NCBI RefSeq assembly: GCF_958450345.1
Contig: NC_088782.1
Location: 37,314,501-37,378,500, forward strand
From: Calliphora vicina
Lineage: Eukaryota; Arthropoda; Insecta; Diptera; Calliphoridae
DNA: 64,000 nucleotides
Reading direction: 5' to 3'
This document shows positions 34,392 through 45,025 of this stretch, one piece after another. Both the position numbers and the translations under genes were made by a program. The first letter of the stretch is position 1; each line of letters begins with the position of its first letter. The notes under the pieces are model-generated. The model was not told the DNA's origin and ran no database searches. It saw only the letters and a program-made list of their open reading frames with translations.

Positions 34392-35006
34392 ATTTGTCGT
34401 TCCGTTTGTAATTTCTACATTTTTCATTTGCGACCCCACAAATTATATATGTATATTCTGGATAGCTATAGATATCGTCTGTCCCTCTGTATGTTGAAAT
34501 CATCTTTCCGTAGGCCCCAAATAACTTACATACATACATAATTCATACAGCAATATATCGGGACTTCATCCAGCTCGGTTGCTATTTAAAATCGACAAAA
34601 TCGGCCCACAAATGGCTGAGATATAAGGAAAGAACCGGGACAACCTCGATTTTTGGCTGATTTTGTATATATATATCTGGATTACTAAGTCATTAATATA
34701 GACAATATGGATATTTCAATGTCCTTTGCAACGACGTATATAAGGCCATATTAAGTTGGACCTACAATTGGTCAAAATCGTAAAAAAAAATTTTAACCCG
34801 AATTTTTATTCAACAAAAAATTTTTTTGTCATGATTTTTTTTCACTAATAAATTTAAAAATTTAAGAAAAAACAATTTTGAAAAAAAAAAAAAAAAATTA
34901 ATTTTGTTTACTAAAAATTAAAAAAAAAATTAAAAAACAATTTAAAAAAAAAATTTAAATTTGTAAAGGGTATAAAGATTCGGCCGTATATAGCTCTCTT
35001 ACTTGT
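34392..35006 (+). mobile_element. DINE-like repeat, copy 5, 5'-truncated
   Basis: It starts within the family at TTTGTCGTTCCGTTTGTAAT and ends TCTTACTTGT. The hairpin is mostly lost (GATTCGGCCGTATATAG). It joins the next copy head-to-tail with no spacer. Confidence 0.75.
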
Positions 35007-35663
35007 TATACCCTTCACCTTCGTGAGAAGGGTATATATAAGTTTGTCATTCCATTTGTAATTTCTACATTTTTCATTTCAGACCCTATAAAGTATATAT
35101 ATTCTGGATCCTTATAGATAGCGGAGTCGATTAAGCCATGTCCGTCTGTCTGTCTGTCCGTCTGTCTGTTGAAATCAGTTTTCTGAAGACCCCAGATATC
35201 TTCGGGATCCAAATCTTCAATAATTCTGTCAGACATGCTTTCGAGAATTTTGCTATTTAAAATCAGCAAAATCGGTCCACAAATGGCTGAGATATGAGGA
35301 AAAAACCAAGACAACCTCGATTTTTTACCTATTTTTGACCTATATCTGGATTACTAAGACATTAATATAGACAATATGGATATCTAATGATAGATATTTC
35401 AAAGACATTTGCAACGACGTATATAAGACCATAGTAAGTTGGACCTACAATGGGTCAAAATCGGGAAACAATTTTTAACCCGAATTTTTTTTTTTCAAAA
35501 AAAAAAATTTCAAAAACCAAAAAAAAAAAATTTTCCAAAAAATGAAAAAAACAACTAAAAAAAAATTAAATTTTGTTTACCTAAAAATATTTAAAATTTT
35601 GAAGTATAATTTGGTGAAGGGTATATAAGATTCGGCACAGCCGAATATAGCACTCTTACTTGT
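35007..35663 (+). mobile_element. DINE-like repeat, copy 6, full-length
   Basis: A well-preserved copy from TATACCCTTCACCTTCGTGA to TCTTACTTGT, with the GTCCGTCTGTCTGTCTGTCC run and the ATTCGGCACAGCCGAAT hairpin. A 99-codon minus frame across it is not a gene; the same frame appears in other copies of the repeat. Confidence 0.85.
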
Positions 35664-38300
35664 TTTTTACTCAAAATTATTTATTTAAAAAACTTAAGAC
35701 GAATGTCTGAATATTGTTTATTACTGAATATTACTGGCGAAATGGAATTCGCCACAGCGAATTCATTTGTTTTGCAATGGTAATACAGCTAGTGTAAGGT
35801 TTTCAATTGTCACTTTTCACTATTTCAAAATATTGGTGTTTCCTATCCCATAAAAACAATATGTATATCGTTAGCTTATTGTGCAAACTTGCTAAGTCCC
35901 ATTTTCGAAATTTTATAGAATTTTCTAAACTTTATTGTTTCCTAAAAAATACTTATACTTACAAATTTAGAAGTTCAGTTCTTAGCTTATTTTTTGAAAA
36001 CAATATTTACCTGTAAAGAAAAAGAATAATTAATGGTTATTTATTTAAAATTTAATAAATAAAGAATTAAGTGTGAATATTTGTTGTGACTGTATTGAAA
36101 TAGAAATAAGAGTCTGATTTTGAAATACCACCGGAAAACAATATTCAAATTTTTGGAATGAAAAGCACTCAGTTTTGAAATAATTTTTTAGGGTTTTTCA
36201 TGCAAAAATTTGAAAATAGTTTTCCGATCGTGTTAGTTAATCAGGTAGATTTAATAACTTAAATTGACCAAAATTTAAAGAAAACGTAAACAAACTTTTT
36301 CAAAAAGTCAAAATATGATCTTAAGTAGAAAATATGAAAAAATCAATGCCAAAATTCGTTAAATCTTCTGAAACGTCCTACAGTTCCGAACATATGTATA
36401 AGAAAAAAACATGCATTTGCATGATTCGGGTCTCCAGATTTTTGAATTTTAATATTGAAGAGTTTCCTTAGCATATGAATTGTATTATAACTTTTATTCA
36501 CATCGTAATTAAAGCTGTCCTTAAAATACCAATGCCGAAATCAGCTAAAATAACGATACCGCTAAAAGGTCTAAATGAAAATTATCCAAAAATTGTCTTG
36601 CAATTATAGATTTTGTTTTCGATAATTTCAAAAATGCAGTTTTTAAAACAACAAAATATTTTTAATTTCAATTTAACAAAAAAAGAAACAAATTTTAAAT
36701 ATTGTGAAGGCAAAACAACAACTCACAGTTGTTTTTGGCCTTGATTTAAACAATTAAATTGATTTTTATTGTTTTGCAAACAAAAAAAAAATTAACTTTA
36801 TGATCTTTCTTTTTCCGCTCTCTCTCGCTCTCGCTTAACCCCACTGCCAAAAACAAGCTCTTTAAAACCGGCTTAAATATTAAAAAATAATAATAAAATG
36901 TTTGCAAAAATTTCAAAAAAATATATTCGAACTTGTTTTGATGAATTTGGCTTTAAAGTTTGTAGAAAAAAAAAAACAAATAAACAGAAATTTTAGACAT
37001 AATTGCAAGGCGATTATAAGTTGACGTTTAAACACAAAATCAAACAAAAAAAAAAATGAGTAGAAAATGAAACTAACGGCCTGAATTAAACAAAATTAAT
37101 AGAGGTACACTGGTATAAACAACATTTGAGACACGAAACAATCTATAAAATACAACAGAATAAATAAAAGAAAAGCATTTGTGAACAGAAAAAATATAAA
37201 AACCGAAAACCAAATATAGAAACTGGTAATGTAAACATTCCACGCTCAAGAGAAAAAATACTTACAAACAACAACAAAAAATGGAGGGAAAATGGTGTTA
37301 AACATTTAAATATGCAGCCAATAAGTTCTTTTTATAGAAAACCAGATCTTTAAGATACTCGTAATACAACAGAGATACAAATGTATCTAAATATCTATAC
37401 AAACATATTTACTAGTAGCTAAAAGTAAGTCTATGAAAGTATCTGTATCTATCTGTGTGTAAGTTGAAGTATGAACTTTTTTTAAAACTACAACAACTAG
37501 CTTTAAATGACGTTAGATTTTTATTTTTATTTATATTAATATGTATTTTTTTTTGTTGGCTGGTTTGTTTGTTTGGCTATTTTGTGGTAATAGACACGAA
37601 ATTCAAAAGCAAAGCAAAATATAAAAACTGGGTAACTTGTAGCAAAAAAAAAAAAGTAATACAAATAAAAACAAAAACAATATTGCTTGTAGAAACTATA
37701 CTCCAGCCAAAGTAAAACATCTAGAGAGCTTTGACTGCCCCCAGGTCTTAGTTAACAGCACTTTAAAGACCATGTAACGAAAACCGTCTAGAAGACAAAA
37801 CATGACTCGAACAAAATTCATTAACTTGTTTTCTATGACCGACCCAACTAGCGCACCAACCAACCAGCAAGACGAAAACGATGATGGGAAAGGTATAGAC
37901 ACACAATTTAACATAAAAATAAATAAAGTTTAAAGAATTTTGTATTTGAAATTTATTAATTATACACGAAAGTTTTAAATCTAAAGTATTTAGAAAAGTT
38001 ATGAATGATCTAGATATTATTATTTTGTAAAGGGTTTAGGGTTATACATTAGTCTACCAGTCCGTAAAATAATTCACAACTGTTCCAGAATTAGTCAATG
38101 TTCTTCGAAGCTGGCTAGAACCTTTTAGAACTTTATAATACTCCGGTAAATTTCCTTTTTGTTTTAAGTTTGCTAATGTAGCCCAATTTATAAAAAAGGA
38201 AAATTCTAATTACCCCGAAAATTATCACCCAAAACGAATTTGTTCTGCAGTTTCAAAAGTTATGAAGGTACAAGAAATATTTAGAGTCCAACATAGATTT
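35664..38300. other. AT-rich stretch, possible promoter-like CT tract
   Basis: No gene is established. A CT-rich tract with GAGA-type motifs (CGCTCTCTCTCGCTCTCGCT) lies at about 36817-36836. A coding-like start lies at 37802. The rest is AT-rich. Confidence 0.4.
37802..37933 (+). CDS. Candidate short ORF or first coding exon (43 codons)
   Basis: A 43-codon frame starts at an ATG in the context ACAAAACATGA, close to the fly translation-start consensus. The block is GC-richer than its surroundings and has a hydrophilic, coding-like composition (MTDPTSAPTNQQDENDDGK). The sequence GGGAAAGGTATAG at 37887-37899 could be a splice donor after codon 30; read through, the frame ends at 37933. No domain is recognised and no acceptor or downstream exon was found. 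It may equally be chance; treat it as a hypothesis. Confidence 0.2.
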   Translation: MTRTKFINLFSMTDPTSAPTNQQDENDDGKGIDTQFNIKINKV

Positions 38301-38773
38301 CTTAATTAGGAAAAATATTCCAGGAATTTCGGGGAATATCTTTTTTATTGGCTTAAAAATTCGGAATTTACAATAGATGATCTTTTGAACTTGGATTTAA
38401 TTTTTAATAACTTATATGTCGCTTTGAAGGATACATATCTGTCATTTATTCTCACTTAGTTGTTGAACATTATAGTGTAAACAACAACATATTTTTTGCT
38501 TCGAAAATGTCGAATTTTGTGCCAGCAATGCGACATACAAGGGAAGTTTTGCTTTACTTCAAAGATCGCCCAGCCAAAGAAGTTTGAAGACCCAGAATTG
38601 TCAGCATTACTCCAAGAAGAATGTTGTAAAATTCAATAAGAGATTGCTAAATCATTGGGAGCTAGTCAAGCAGCAATTTCAAAAAGTTTGCGAGCAGCCG
38701 GATTCATCCACAAGCAGGGAAATTGGGTACCATACTAATTGAAGCTGAGTGACCTTGAAAAACCAAATGAAGC

Positions 38774-38974
38774 TTGAACGCTTTAAAAGAAAATGATTTT
38801 TGCGCCTATTACGATAACCCGAAGCGTAAGCCAATAATTCTCTGTATTTGGTGGGACCAAAAGGGTCCCAACTATTATGAGCTGCTGAAATCTATCCAGA
38901 CCATCACAGGGAACCTGTACCGAACCCAACTTATTCGTTTGAACCGAGTATTGACCGAAAAAAGCCCAGAATAA
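38774..38974 (+). pseudogene. Mariner transposase fragment (copy D, central catalytic region)
   Basis: A 66-codon frame includes YYDNPKRKP, ILCIWWDQKGPNYYELLKSI and NLYRTQLIRLNRVL, which lie between the first and second catalytic aspartates of mariner transposases. The first aspartate (DEKWI) is deleted just upstream. The methionine is internal. Confidence 0.7.
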
Positions 38975-39187
38975 GAGGCCAGCCATGAAACCATAATATT
39001 CCATCATGACAACGCTCTGCCTCATTTTGCAATATCTGTTAAAAACTATTTAGAAAGAAGTGGTTGGGAAGTGATATTGAAATTTTTCATCCAAAAGCTG
39101 GGAAATTAGGTAACATACGAATTAAAAACGAGAGACCTTGAAAGACAATTTTGCATGTCCGTAATGCTGCTTGAACGCTACAAAAAT

Positions 39188-39403
39188 GATACACACCAGA
39201 GAAGAAAACCATAGCGCCCGGCCAAAGGCCGGCAATGCAAAAAACTTTTCTGAGCGAAGCTAGTTTTTGATACACCCCAGAGGAGTAAAACTTTCCTTTT
39301 TTTAGATTACATAAATAAATTGCTTCGGCCTTCGGCAATGCAAAAAACTTTTCTGAGTGAAGCCAGTTTTTGATATTTATGGGTTCTGCTTTTGCAACAA
39401 ATA
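39188..39403. repeat. Two-unit tandem repeat inside mariner D
   Basis: The block GATACACMCCAGAGRAG...GGCAATGCAAAAAACTTTTC, TGAGYGAAGCYAGTTTTT occurs twice (about 39188-39267 and 39268-39367). Unit lengths differ (about 80 and 100 bp). Each unit holds a G/C-rich hairpin (CCGGCCAAAGGCCGG in the first, GGCCTTCGG in the second). Confidence 0.7.
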
Positions 39404-39644
39404 TGAAATAACTCCCAATACAGTGAAATAACTCCTAATTACCAAAATAAAATGAAATAAAACCCAACAAAAATTTCATTGGGAGTTATTGCATTATGAA
39501 ATAACTCCCAACAAAAAATTATGAAATAACTCCCTATGCGTTAGGAGTTGTTTCATAATGAAATAAGTCCTAAGTTGTATGAAAAATTTGTTGGGTGTTA
39601 TTTCATCTTTTCGTGGGGAGTTATTTCATTTGGGAGCTATTTCA
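39404..39644. mobile_element. Foldback element made of repeated GAAATAACTCCCA motifs
   Basis: Begins TGAAATAACTCCC and ends GGGAGCTATTTCA. Eleven copies of the motif are visible in 241 bp, six direct (near 39405, 39424, 39452, 39500, 39527, 39561) and five inverted (near 39479, 39541, 39593, 39617, 39632). The family is not recognised. Confidence 0.7.
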
Positions 39645-40038
39645 CGGTACCACGCTTCACTTCCGAACAGAGTATCCGAAATTGAATTGATTCTTTCCTG
39701 GCCTCAAAAGATGAGCAGTTCTTTCGGCTCGGAATCCATATCTTGCCAGAAAGTTGAAACAAATGTTTCAAAATAAAAGCTAACAAATTTTAAAAAATCC
39801 CAATTTTTTATGTTATACACCTAACCTAATAGGAAAAACTTCCCATGAATTTCGGGGAATATTTTTTTTTAGAAAATCTCGGAAAATGTTTATCGGAAAA
39901 TTTCGGGAATTTCTATAGAAGCTTTCTTCTCATATAAAAATTTAACAGATTCGTTGTGATTTATTGGCAATCGATTATAAGAGGAGAATTTTGGATAAAA
40001 AAAATCATTTTATTTTTCAACATAGTCTCCTTTGAGCT

Positions 40039-40254
40039 CTATACTATTTTTTTTATCCCTTCCAAAAAATAAGATTTGTCGAGATCATAAAAATAGGTAA
40101 TTGTTTGTGAGATGGTTTCCTCGTTGGAGTCAAATCTCTTACCGTCGAGACATTTCTTCAGGTTTGGAAACAAGAAATAGTCATTCCGTGCTAAATCCGG
40201 TGAATAGGGTGGAAGAGGGAGCATTTCGTAGCAAAATTCTTGGATTTTTGCCAT
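40039..40254 (-). pseudogene. Irritans-type mariner transposase C-terminal fragment (71 codons)
   Basis: The frame contains LPPYSPDLARNDYFLFPNLK, with the third catalytic aspartate (ND in place of the usual SD), then KKCLDGKRFDSNEE and LDKSYFLEGIKK. This order is the end of irritans-subfamily mariner transposases (DD34D). The start methionine is internal; upstream sequence is frameshifted. Confidence 0.75.
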
Positions 40255-40650
40255 GGAAACTACACATGTGTGTACCCGATTGTGAGCAAACGAGCTTTTT
40301 CATACCCAAGTGATCATTCAAAATTGAAACCACTGAGCCATGTTAGATGCCTATGGCTTCCACAAGCTCTTGCACTTTCAATCCCCAATCGGCCAACACC
40401 ATATCGTGAAATTTTCTATTGTTTCGGGTCAAGAGACCTGAGCTTGGCTTCCAGAACGTTCGGCTTCTTGAGTGCTCGTACAGCCACAACGAAATTCACT
40501 AAACCACTTTTTTACCATTGTAATTTATGGTTCAGAGTTCCCATAGTATTTATCAAGCTTAGTCTTGGTTTAAGTTATGGTTTTTTCCGCCAAAAAATAA
40601 TGCTTAATGAGCAGACGAAATTCAATTTTTTCCAATTTCTGCTCAAGTCA

Positions 40651-40837
40651 TAGAGAAACATAGAGCGAAAACTAGAAAAAAAACTCAAACAAAAAAATTA
40701 CTCAAAATAATCACACATACGAGTGTTGTTTTTGTTTTCACATAGTTTTTTCTACTAATACATTCTCACCACTTAGGTTTCTGACAACTAAGATAGGTCT
40801 TTGACAGCAGAGTTTCCGCTCTATGTCTACTCTATGC
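40651..40837. mobile_element. CATAGAG-type MITE, 187 bp
   Basis: Flanked by the 9-bp duplication CTCAAGTCA (40642-40650 and 40838-40846). Left end TAGAGAAACATAGAGCGAAA, right end CCGCTCTATGTCTACTCTAT followed by GC. It is the clean copy of the family seen nested at 18706-19002. Confidence 0.8.
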
Positions 40838-41163
40838 CTCAAGTCACGCGATAGTTTGCTGTAAATGGCTGTCAAACACAAACTAAATGACGCATCTTGT
40901 TCAAATTTTGACAGGAGTCAACTGACAGATGCCTGCTGACAGGAGCAGTATTGCTCTTTCAGTTAAGAACCGGGAAATTCAAAAAGTTTCGAACTTATTA
41001 ACCCATTCTCCTATGATTCTATTATATTTGTAGATTTTTTCGATACTTCTTAAAGGAATTGTTGAAAAGATTAACATTAAAACTTGTAAGATATTCGTAT
41101 TTATTGAAATTTTATATAAGAAATTTATGGTGAAAAAATATTTATAAAAAAACTTAAACAAAA

Positions 41164-41786
41164 AAACAAGTAAGAGAGGTATATTCGGCTGTGTCGAATC
41201 TTTACACCCTTCACCATATTATACTTTAAAATAAATTTGTGTAAAAATTTTAAGTAAAAAAAATTAAATTTATTTTCTCAAAATAATTTTTTTTTTTAGA
41301 AATTTTTTTAAAAAAAAATTTTAATTTAAAATTTTTTTAATTTAAATTTTTTTTTTCTTTTTGAAAAAGAATTTATGAAAAAAAAATTTTGGATTACAAA
41401 ATATTTTTCCCGATTTTGACCCATTGTAGGTCCAACTTACTATTGTTGCAAAGGTCTTTGAAATATCTATCATTAGCTATCCATATTGTCTATATTGTTG
41501 ACTTAGTAATCCAGATATAGATCAAAACTTGGCCAAAAATCGAGGTTTTCCTGGTTTCTCCTTATATCTCAGCCATTTGTGGGCCGATTTTGTCGATAAC
41601 AACCGAGCCGGAAGAATTCCCGATATATTGATGTATGAATCATGTATGTATGTTATTTGGGGGCTAAGGAAATTTGATTTCAACATACAGACGGACATGG
41701 CTATATCGACTTCGCTATCTATAACGATCCAATATATAATACTTTGTGGGGCAATTTCATCTTGCCATTCATGGTGAAGAGTATAA
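41164..41786 (-). mobile_element. DINE-like repeat, copy 7
   Basis: Minus-oriented copy starting AACAAGTAAGAGAGGTATAT with a mutated hairpin (TTCGGCTGTGTCGAA), core GAAATTTGATTTCAACATAC and AGACGGACATGG, and end ATGGTGAAGAGTATA. It is more diverged than copies 1-6. Overlapping frames within it are not genes. Confidence 0.8.
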
Positions 41787-41891
41787 AAATTGATAAAAAA
41801 AATTTTCTTGAACACATTTTGGGTGGAAAAATATTTTTTTTTTAAGAAATTGTGAAAAAAGTTGAAAAAAAATTTGGTGGACAAAAATTTA

Positions 41892-42013
41892 CAGCCTGGC
41901 CCACGATTTCGAAAGAAAAACGATTCGAACTATTCGAAAGAATTTTAAAAACTGAGTGTTTTTCATAAAAATTTTTTCGATTCGTTTGTCTTTCGACATC
42001 GTGGGCCAGGCTG
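41892..42013. mobile_element. Harbinger-like foldback MITE, 122 bp
   Basis: The terminal repeats CAGCCTGGCCCACGAT extend to 24 bp with one mismatch (TTCGAAAG/GTCGAAAG). TTA flanks both ends (41889-41891 and 42014-42016). It is very short and compact. Confidence 0.85.
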
Positions 42014-42021
42014 TTAGTTTT

Positions 42022-42180
42022 TTTAAAGTCATTTGTGAATCGAATTTCTCGACTTTAAATTGCAAAATAAGATGGACTAAAGCGTATATATTGATGGATC
42101 AATCATGTCTGAAAGTTATTTGAGGGCTTCGAAAATTATACTTTAAAGGGTCGCAAATGAAAAATACAGAAATGGTTTTC
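42022..42180 (-). mobile_element. Degraded DINE-like fragment
   Basis: Contains the reversed order of family landmarks: TATATTGATGGATCAATCAT, GTTATTTGAGGGCTTCG, TACTTTAAAGGGTCGCAAAT, GAAAAATACAGAAAT. Ends are lost. Confidence 0.5.
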
Positions 42181-43135
42181 TTTCGAAAAGAATTGCGAAT
42201 TTTTGTCCAGATTTAACTTAGTCTGAAAATACTTTCTGAAATTTTTTAACATAAATATAAACATTATTAAATTTTAACCGATTATTTGAAAAATTGTATT
42301 GGTTTTTAGCTTAATTTAATATTACCAAGCTGTTACTGACCTTTTTATTTAGAAAATCCAAAATTTTTCCATTAAAAATAAGAAAACTTTCACTATTTTG
42401 TGTGTTTTTTTTAACGGTTTAAGTTCTTAGTCCATCATTAACACTTTATATGTTAAAAAAAATCAACCTGTTTTTCTTTCTAAAAACAAAAAAACTTATA
42501 GATTTTTAAACGTTTTTGGTTAGAAAACTAAACACTAACAACATTAAATCCCATTAAGAATTAAATGGAAAAAGAATTAGGGTCAATGAAAATTTTGTTT
42601 AACTACAAAAATCAACCAAAAAGAAGAAAAAGAAAATACAGAAGCCCACAATAACAATAAAAACGAATGCAATAACAGAGGTAGCTAAAGGTGGCAGTAG
42701 TAAAACAACCTAAAAACAACAGCAAACTCAGCAACTTGTTGCATAATCTGGTTGTAATGAAACGAGAATGAAATGAAAAAAAAAACAAACAAATTGAGAA
42801 AACCCTTTTCCAGATAAAAAAAAACACATAAAATACTTGATTCAGCAAACTGTGCTACAATAGATTTAAATGGCCATTAAATATTTAAAAATAATACAAA
42901 ATCCCCATTACTCTTGCTACGTTTATGATTATAGTAATTATTTTATTACATATATTTTTTAATTTTTTATTACTATTTAGTAAATTTAGTTGCCATTATC
43001 ATTTGTACAAGTGTAGCTCTCAAGAAGAAACAAAGTTATAAAAAATGATCATAATAATTGATCATAAAATAAAAGATAACACCATTTCCCTAAAGAAATA
43101 GTAGAACTTCAAATATCTTTGTAATATTCTACAGA
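42181..43135. other. AT-rich stretch without recognised genes
   Basis: No coding or repeat signal could be supported. Confidence 0.5.
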
Positions 43136-43139
43136 TATT

Positions 43140-43290
43140 AAAAAGGTTTCGGGTTTGTGGCTTATTTGCATAGAGCTGCGACTTAAGAAAAGCCCACTAG
43201 AAAAAGTGTAATTGGGTCAAATCACACGATATTGGTGGCCAGTTCACATCACCTCCAAGTTAAAGGAGATGACCATGCCCTCAATTAGCT
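43140..43290 (-). pseudogene. Tc1/mariner-type transposase C-terminal fragment 1
   Basis: On the minus strand a short frame reads CDLTQLHFFLWGF followed, after a shift, by QLYANKPQT-like residues. This matches the region around the last acidic residue and the following YxNKPQT stretch in IS630/Tc1/mariner-related transposases. It duplicates part of the fragment at 43745-44075. Confidence 0.45.
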
Positions 43291-43744
43291 TGTACCAATT
43301 CGGTTGTCACAGTGAACCTGTTTTGTCAGTGATAAAAACTACTAAAACAAAAAGAAAGTGTTTTACTTTCCCTATATCTGCCAGAATTAATCACTTCCAG
43401 GGAAGCAATAAAGTAAGTGAATTCATTTCTGTGGTAGAAACCTTATTTAAAGAGATCTTAACTTTCATTTCTTAAAAATTATGCTTTTGCAAGAATATAA
43501 AAGATTGGATACAGTGTTAAAAATCGCTTGATCTTCTCAAAAAGCCCGTAAACATTTTTATTAAGCAACAGTGTATCATAAAAATTGGCATACATTTTGT
43601 AAAATGTAATTAAACTAGGGAAGGATGTCATAAAAAGATACTTACCGTAAAAATAAGATTGTTATGGATATTAAACGTGTCCTTGGTTGAAGGAGAATAT
43701 TTCAGAATGTCTTTATTTTCTAGTTACATGGGTCCAAATTTGTT

Positions 43745-44075
43745 CTACAATATCTTAAACCAAGGATGGTCACCAATTCGAAGTGCTAAAAAGGCGAAGG
43801 TAACGCAAACATAGATTGTTTCGGTAATGGTATTTAATATCACTGGGTGGCGCGCATCTGAAATGTCCAATTTTCCTGTGGCGCATAAATCAGGCTTAAT
43901 ATGACAGATGGTATGAATGATGTTGGCTTTGAGGGCTGCTAGGGTTTGTGGCTTATTGGCATAGACCTGCGACTTAGAATCCCCCACAAGAAAAAGTCTA
44001 ACGGGGTCTTCACATTAACTCCACGTGAGTTGACCATGCCCTCAAATCGCTGGTGCAGAAAGTCCAATTCATCTA
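43745..44075 (-). pseudogene. Tc1/mariner-type transposase C-terminal fragment 2
   Basis: The minus-strand frame 43745-43987 encodes SQVYANKPQTLAALKANIIH followed by TICHIKPDLCA, typical of the C-terminal tail of IS630/Tc1/mariner-related transposases; the residues after that are out of frame. DNA to 44075 matches fragment 1 further upstream. It is too short to name a family. Confidence 0.5.
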
Positions 44076-44159
44076 GAAATGGGCCTCACCATAAAATGAA
44101 AGAAATGCTCGGAACGTTGCCCGAACAACACATCTGTTTTGATACAACAATTTTATGAT

Positions 44160-44719
44160 TTGCATATATATATTCGTCCTAATGATTTGGCAAAACAAAC
44201 TGAATAAATGACAGCCAATTCGACAGATGTAGCTTCAACAATATGGCCGCTATCAACTGTCAAAGTGCGCAAGTCCCTATTGGGAGACACTTTATAAAAG
44301 TCTAACTTTGAACATTTAGGTCAAATCGGGTAATGTTTACAAGTACCGCTCTGAAGTTTAGAAATGCGTTTACGAGGGGACAAATTAGATTTTTCGTAAT
44401 TTATATCAAAAAATAAAAAAATCGGATTTTCGTTTTTTTCCATTTCACATGTGAAAGAATTTTACTTGTTTTGGCAACAAGACTATTTTCTCCTTTGCAA
44501 AACAACTAATAGTTCTGCTATGGATTTTTGTTTAACTGGCATAAAAATTTCCAAAAGCAGCACCTCAAAAATTCCCATTTCAATATTTTTAAAATTTTTG
44601 TTAAATAAATTCTCAAAGCTTAGACATTACTCTTAACTATATAACAGAATTTAAATTTAAAAGAATAAGATCAATATCTATTATAGTTTTGCCGTACCAT
44701 CGAATTGAACTCTAAGGAT
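44160..44719. other. Unassigned stretch with a hAT-like internal fragment
   Basis: Positions about 44290-44400 (GGTCAAATCGGGTAATGTTT, CGCTCTGAAGTTTAGAAATG) resemble the interior of the hAT-like element at 5603-6558. The rest holds no supported feature. Confidence 0.4.
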
Positions 44720-45025
44720 TTCGGTAAAAACTAAAATAAATGGAAGGTTCTAGAAATAGAGCATTCTAGTTTTGTCCGTTAGATAATTCTGTGTATATAA
44801 ATAGTACAGCAAGTTAGACTTAACATCAACTGTATTACCAGCGTGTTTTTAAAGTGTGTAATATAAGAGTGTGTATTAAAATAGAGTGACTATTTAAATT
44901 ATTGAGTAAATTTAAAGAGTTGTTACAAATTTTAAACTACTGATCGCTTTTATTTGCAATTAAAAGAATACGGTTTATTTAAAGGAAATAAACCACCGTT
45001 TTTAAAAGGTAAAAACTTAACAGTA
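44720..45025 (+). mobile_element. LTR-like element, second copy
   Basis: Same order of landmarks as 482-1123: TATATAAATAGT at about 44796, then AGAGTGACTATTTAAATTAT, AAAGAGTTGTTACAAATTTT, CTTTTATTTGCAATTA and GGTTTATTTAAAGGAAATAA. The upstream part differs from the first copy and lacks the palindrome. No internal coding region is attached on either side, so a solo LTR is likely. Confidence 0.5.

Larger units (their letters stand above)
38348..39824 (+). mobile_element. Mariner relic D with rearrangement and insertion
   Basis: The plus-strand copy starts at a shortened terminal repeat (TTGGCTTAAAAATTCGG) and ends TTATGTTATACACCTAA. Coding pieces cover the second helix-turn-helix (GGGAGCTAGTCAAGCAGCAA) and the catalytic region. 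ATATTCCATCATGACAACGC retains the second catalytic aspartate. A segment from the middle of the gene (38703-38790) recurs out of order at 39085-39188. A composite insertion (39188-39644) precedes the last part of the gene. Many stops; inactive. Confidence 0.75.
39985..40985 (-). mobile_element. Mariner relic E, irritans-type
   Basis: This is a different mariner lineage from copies A-D and F-H. A minus-strand frame encodes the transposase C-terminus and adjacent DNA (40340-40630) matches the N-terminal half in style. A MITE with a 9-bp duplication interrupts it (40651-40837), after which sequence such as GACAGGAGTCAACTGACAG continues. Terminal repeats were not resolved and boundaries are approximate. 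Confidence 0.6.

Noticed and set aside
35015..35314. 99-codon minus frame
   Set aside because: It runs through a DINE-like repeat, and similar frames appear in other copies of the repeat (2164-2397, 19060-19263).
42612..42848. 78-codon minus frame rich in F, L and C
   Set aside because: Composition explained by AAG/AAC-rich DNA on the plus strand; no family recognised.
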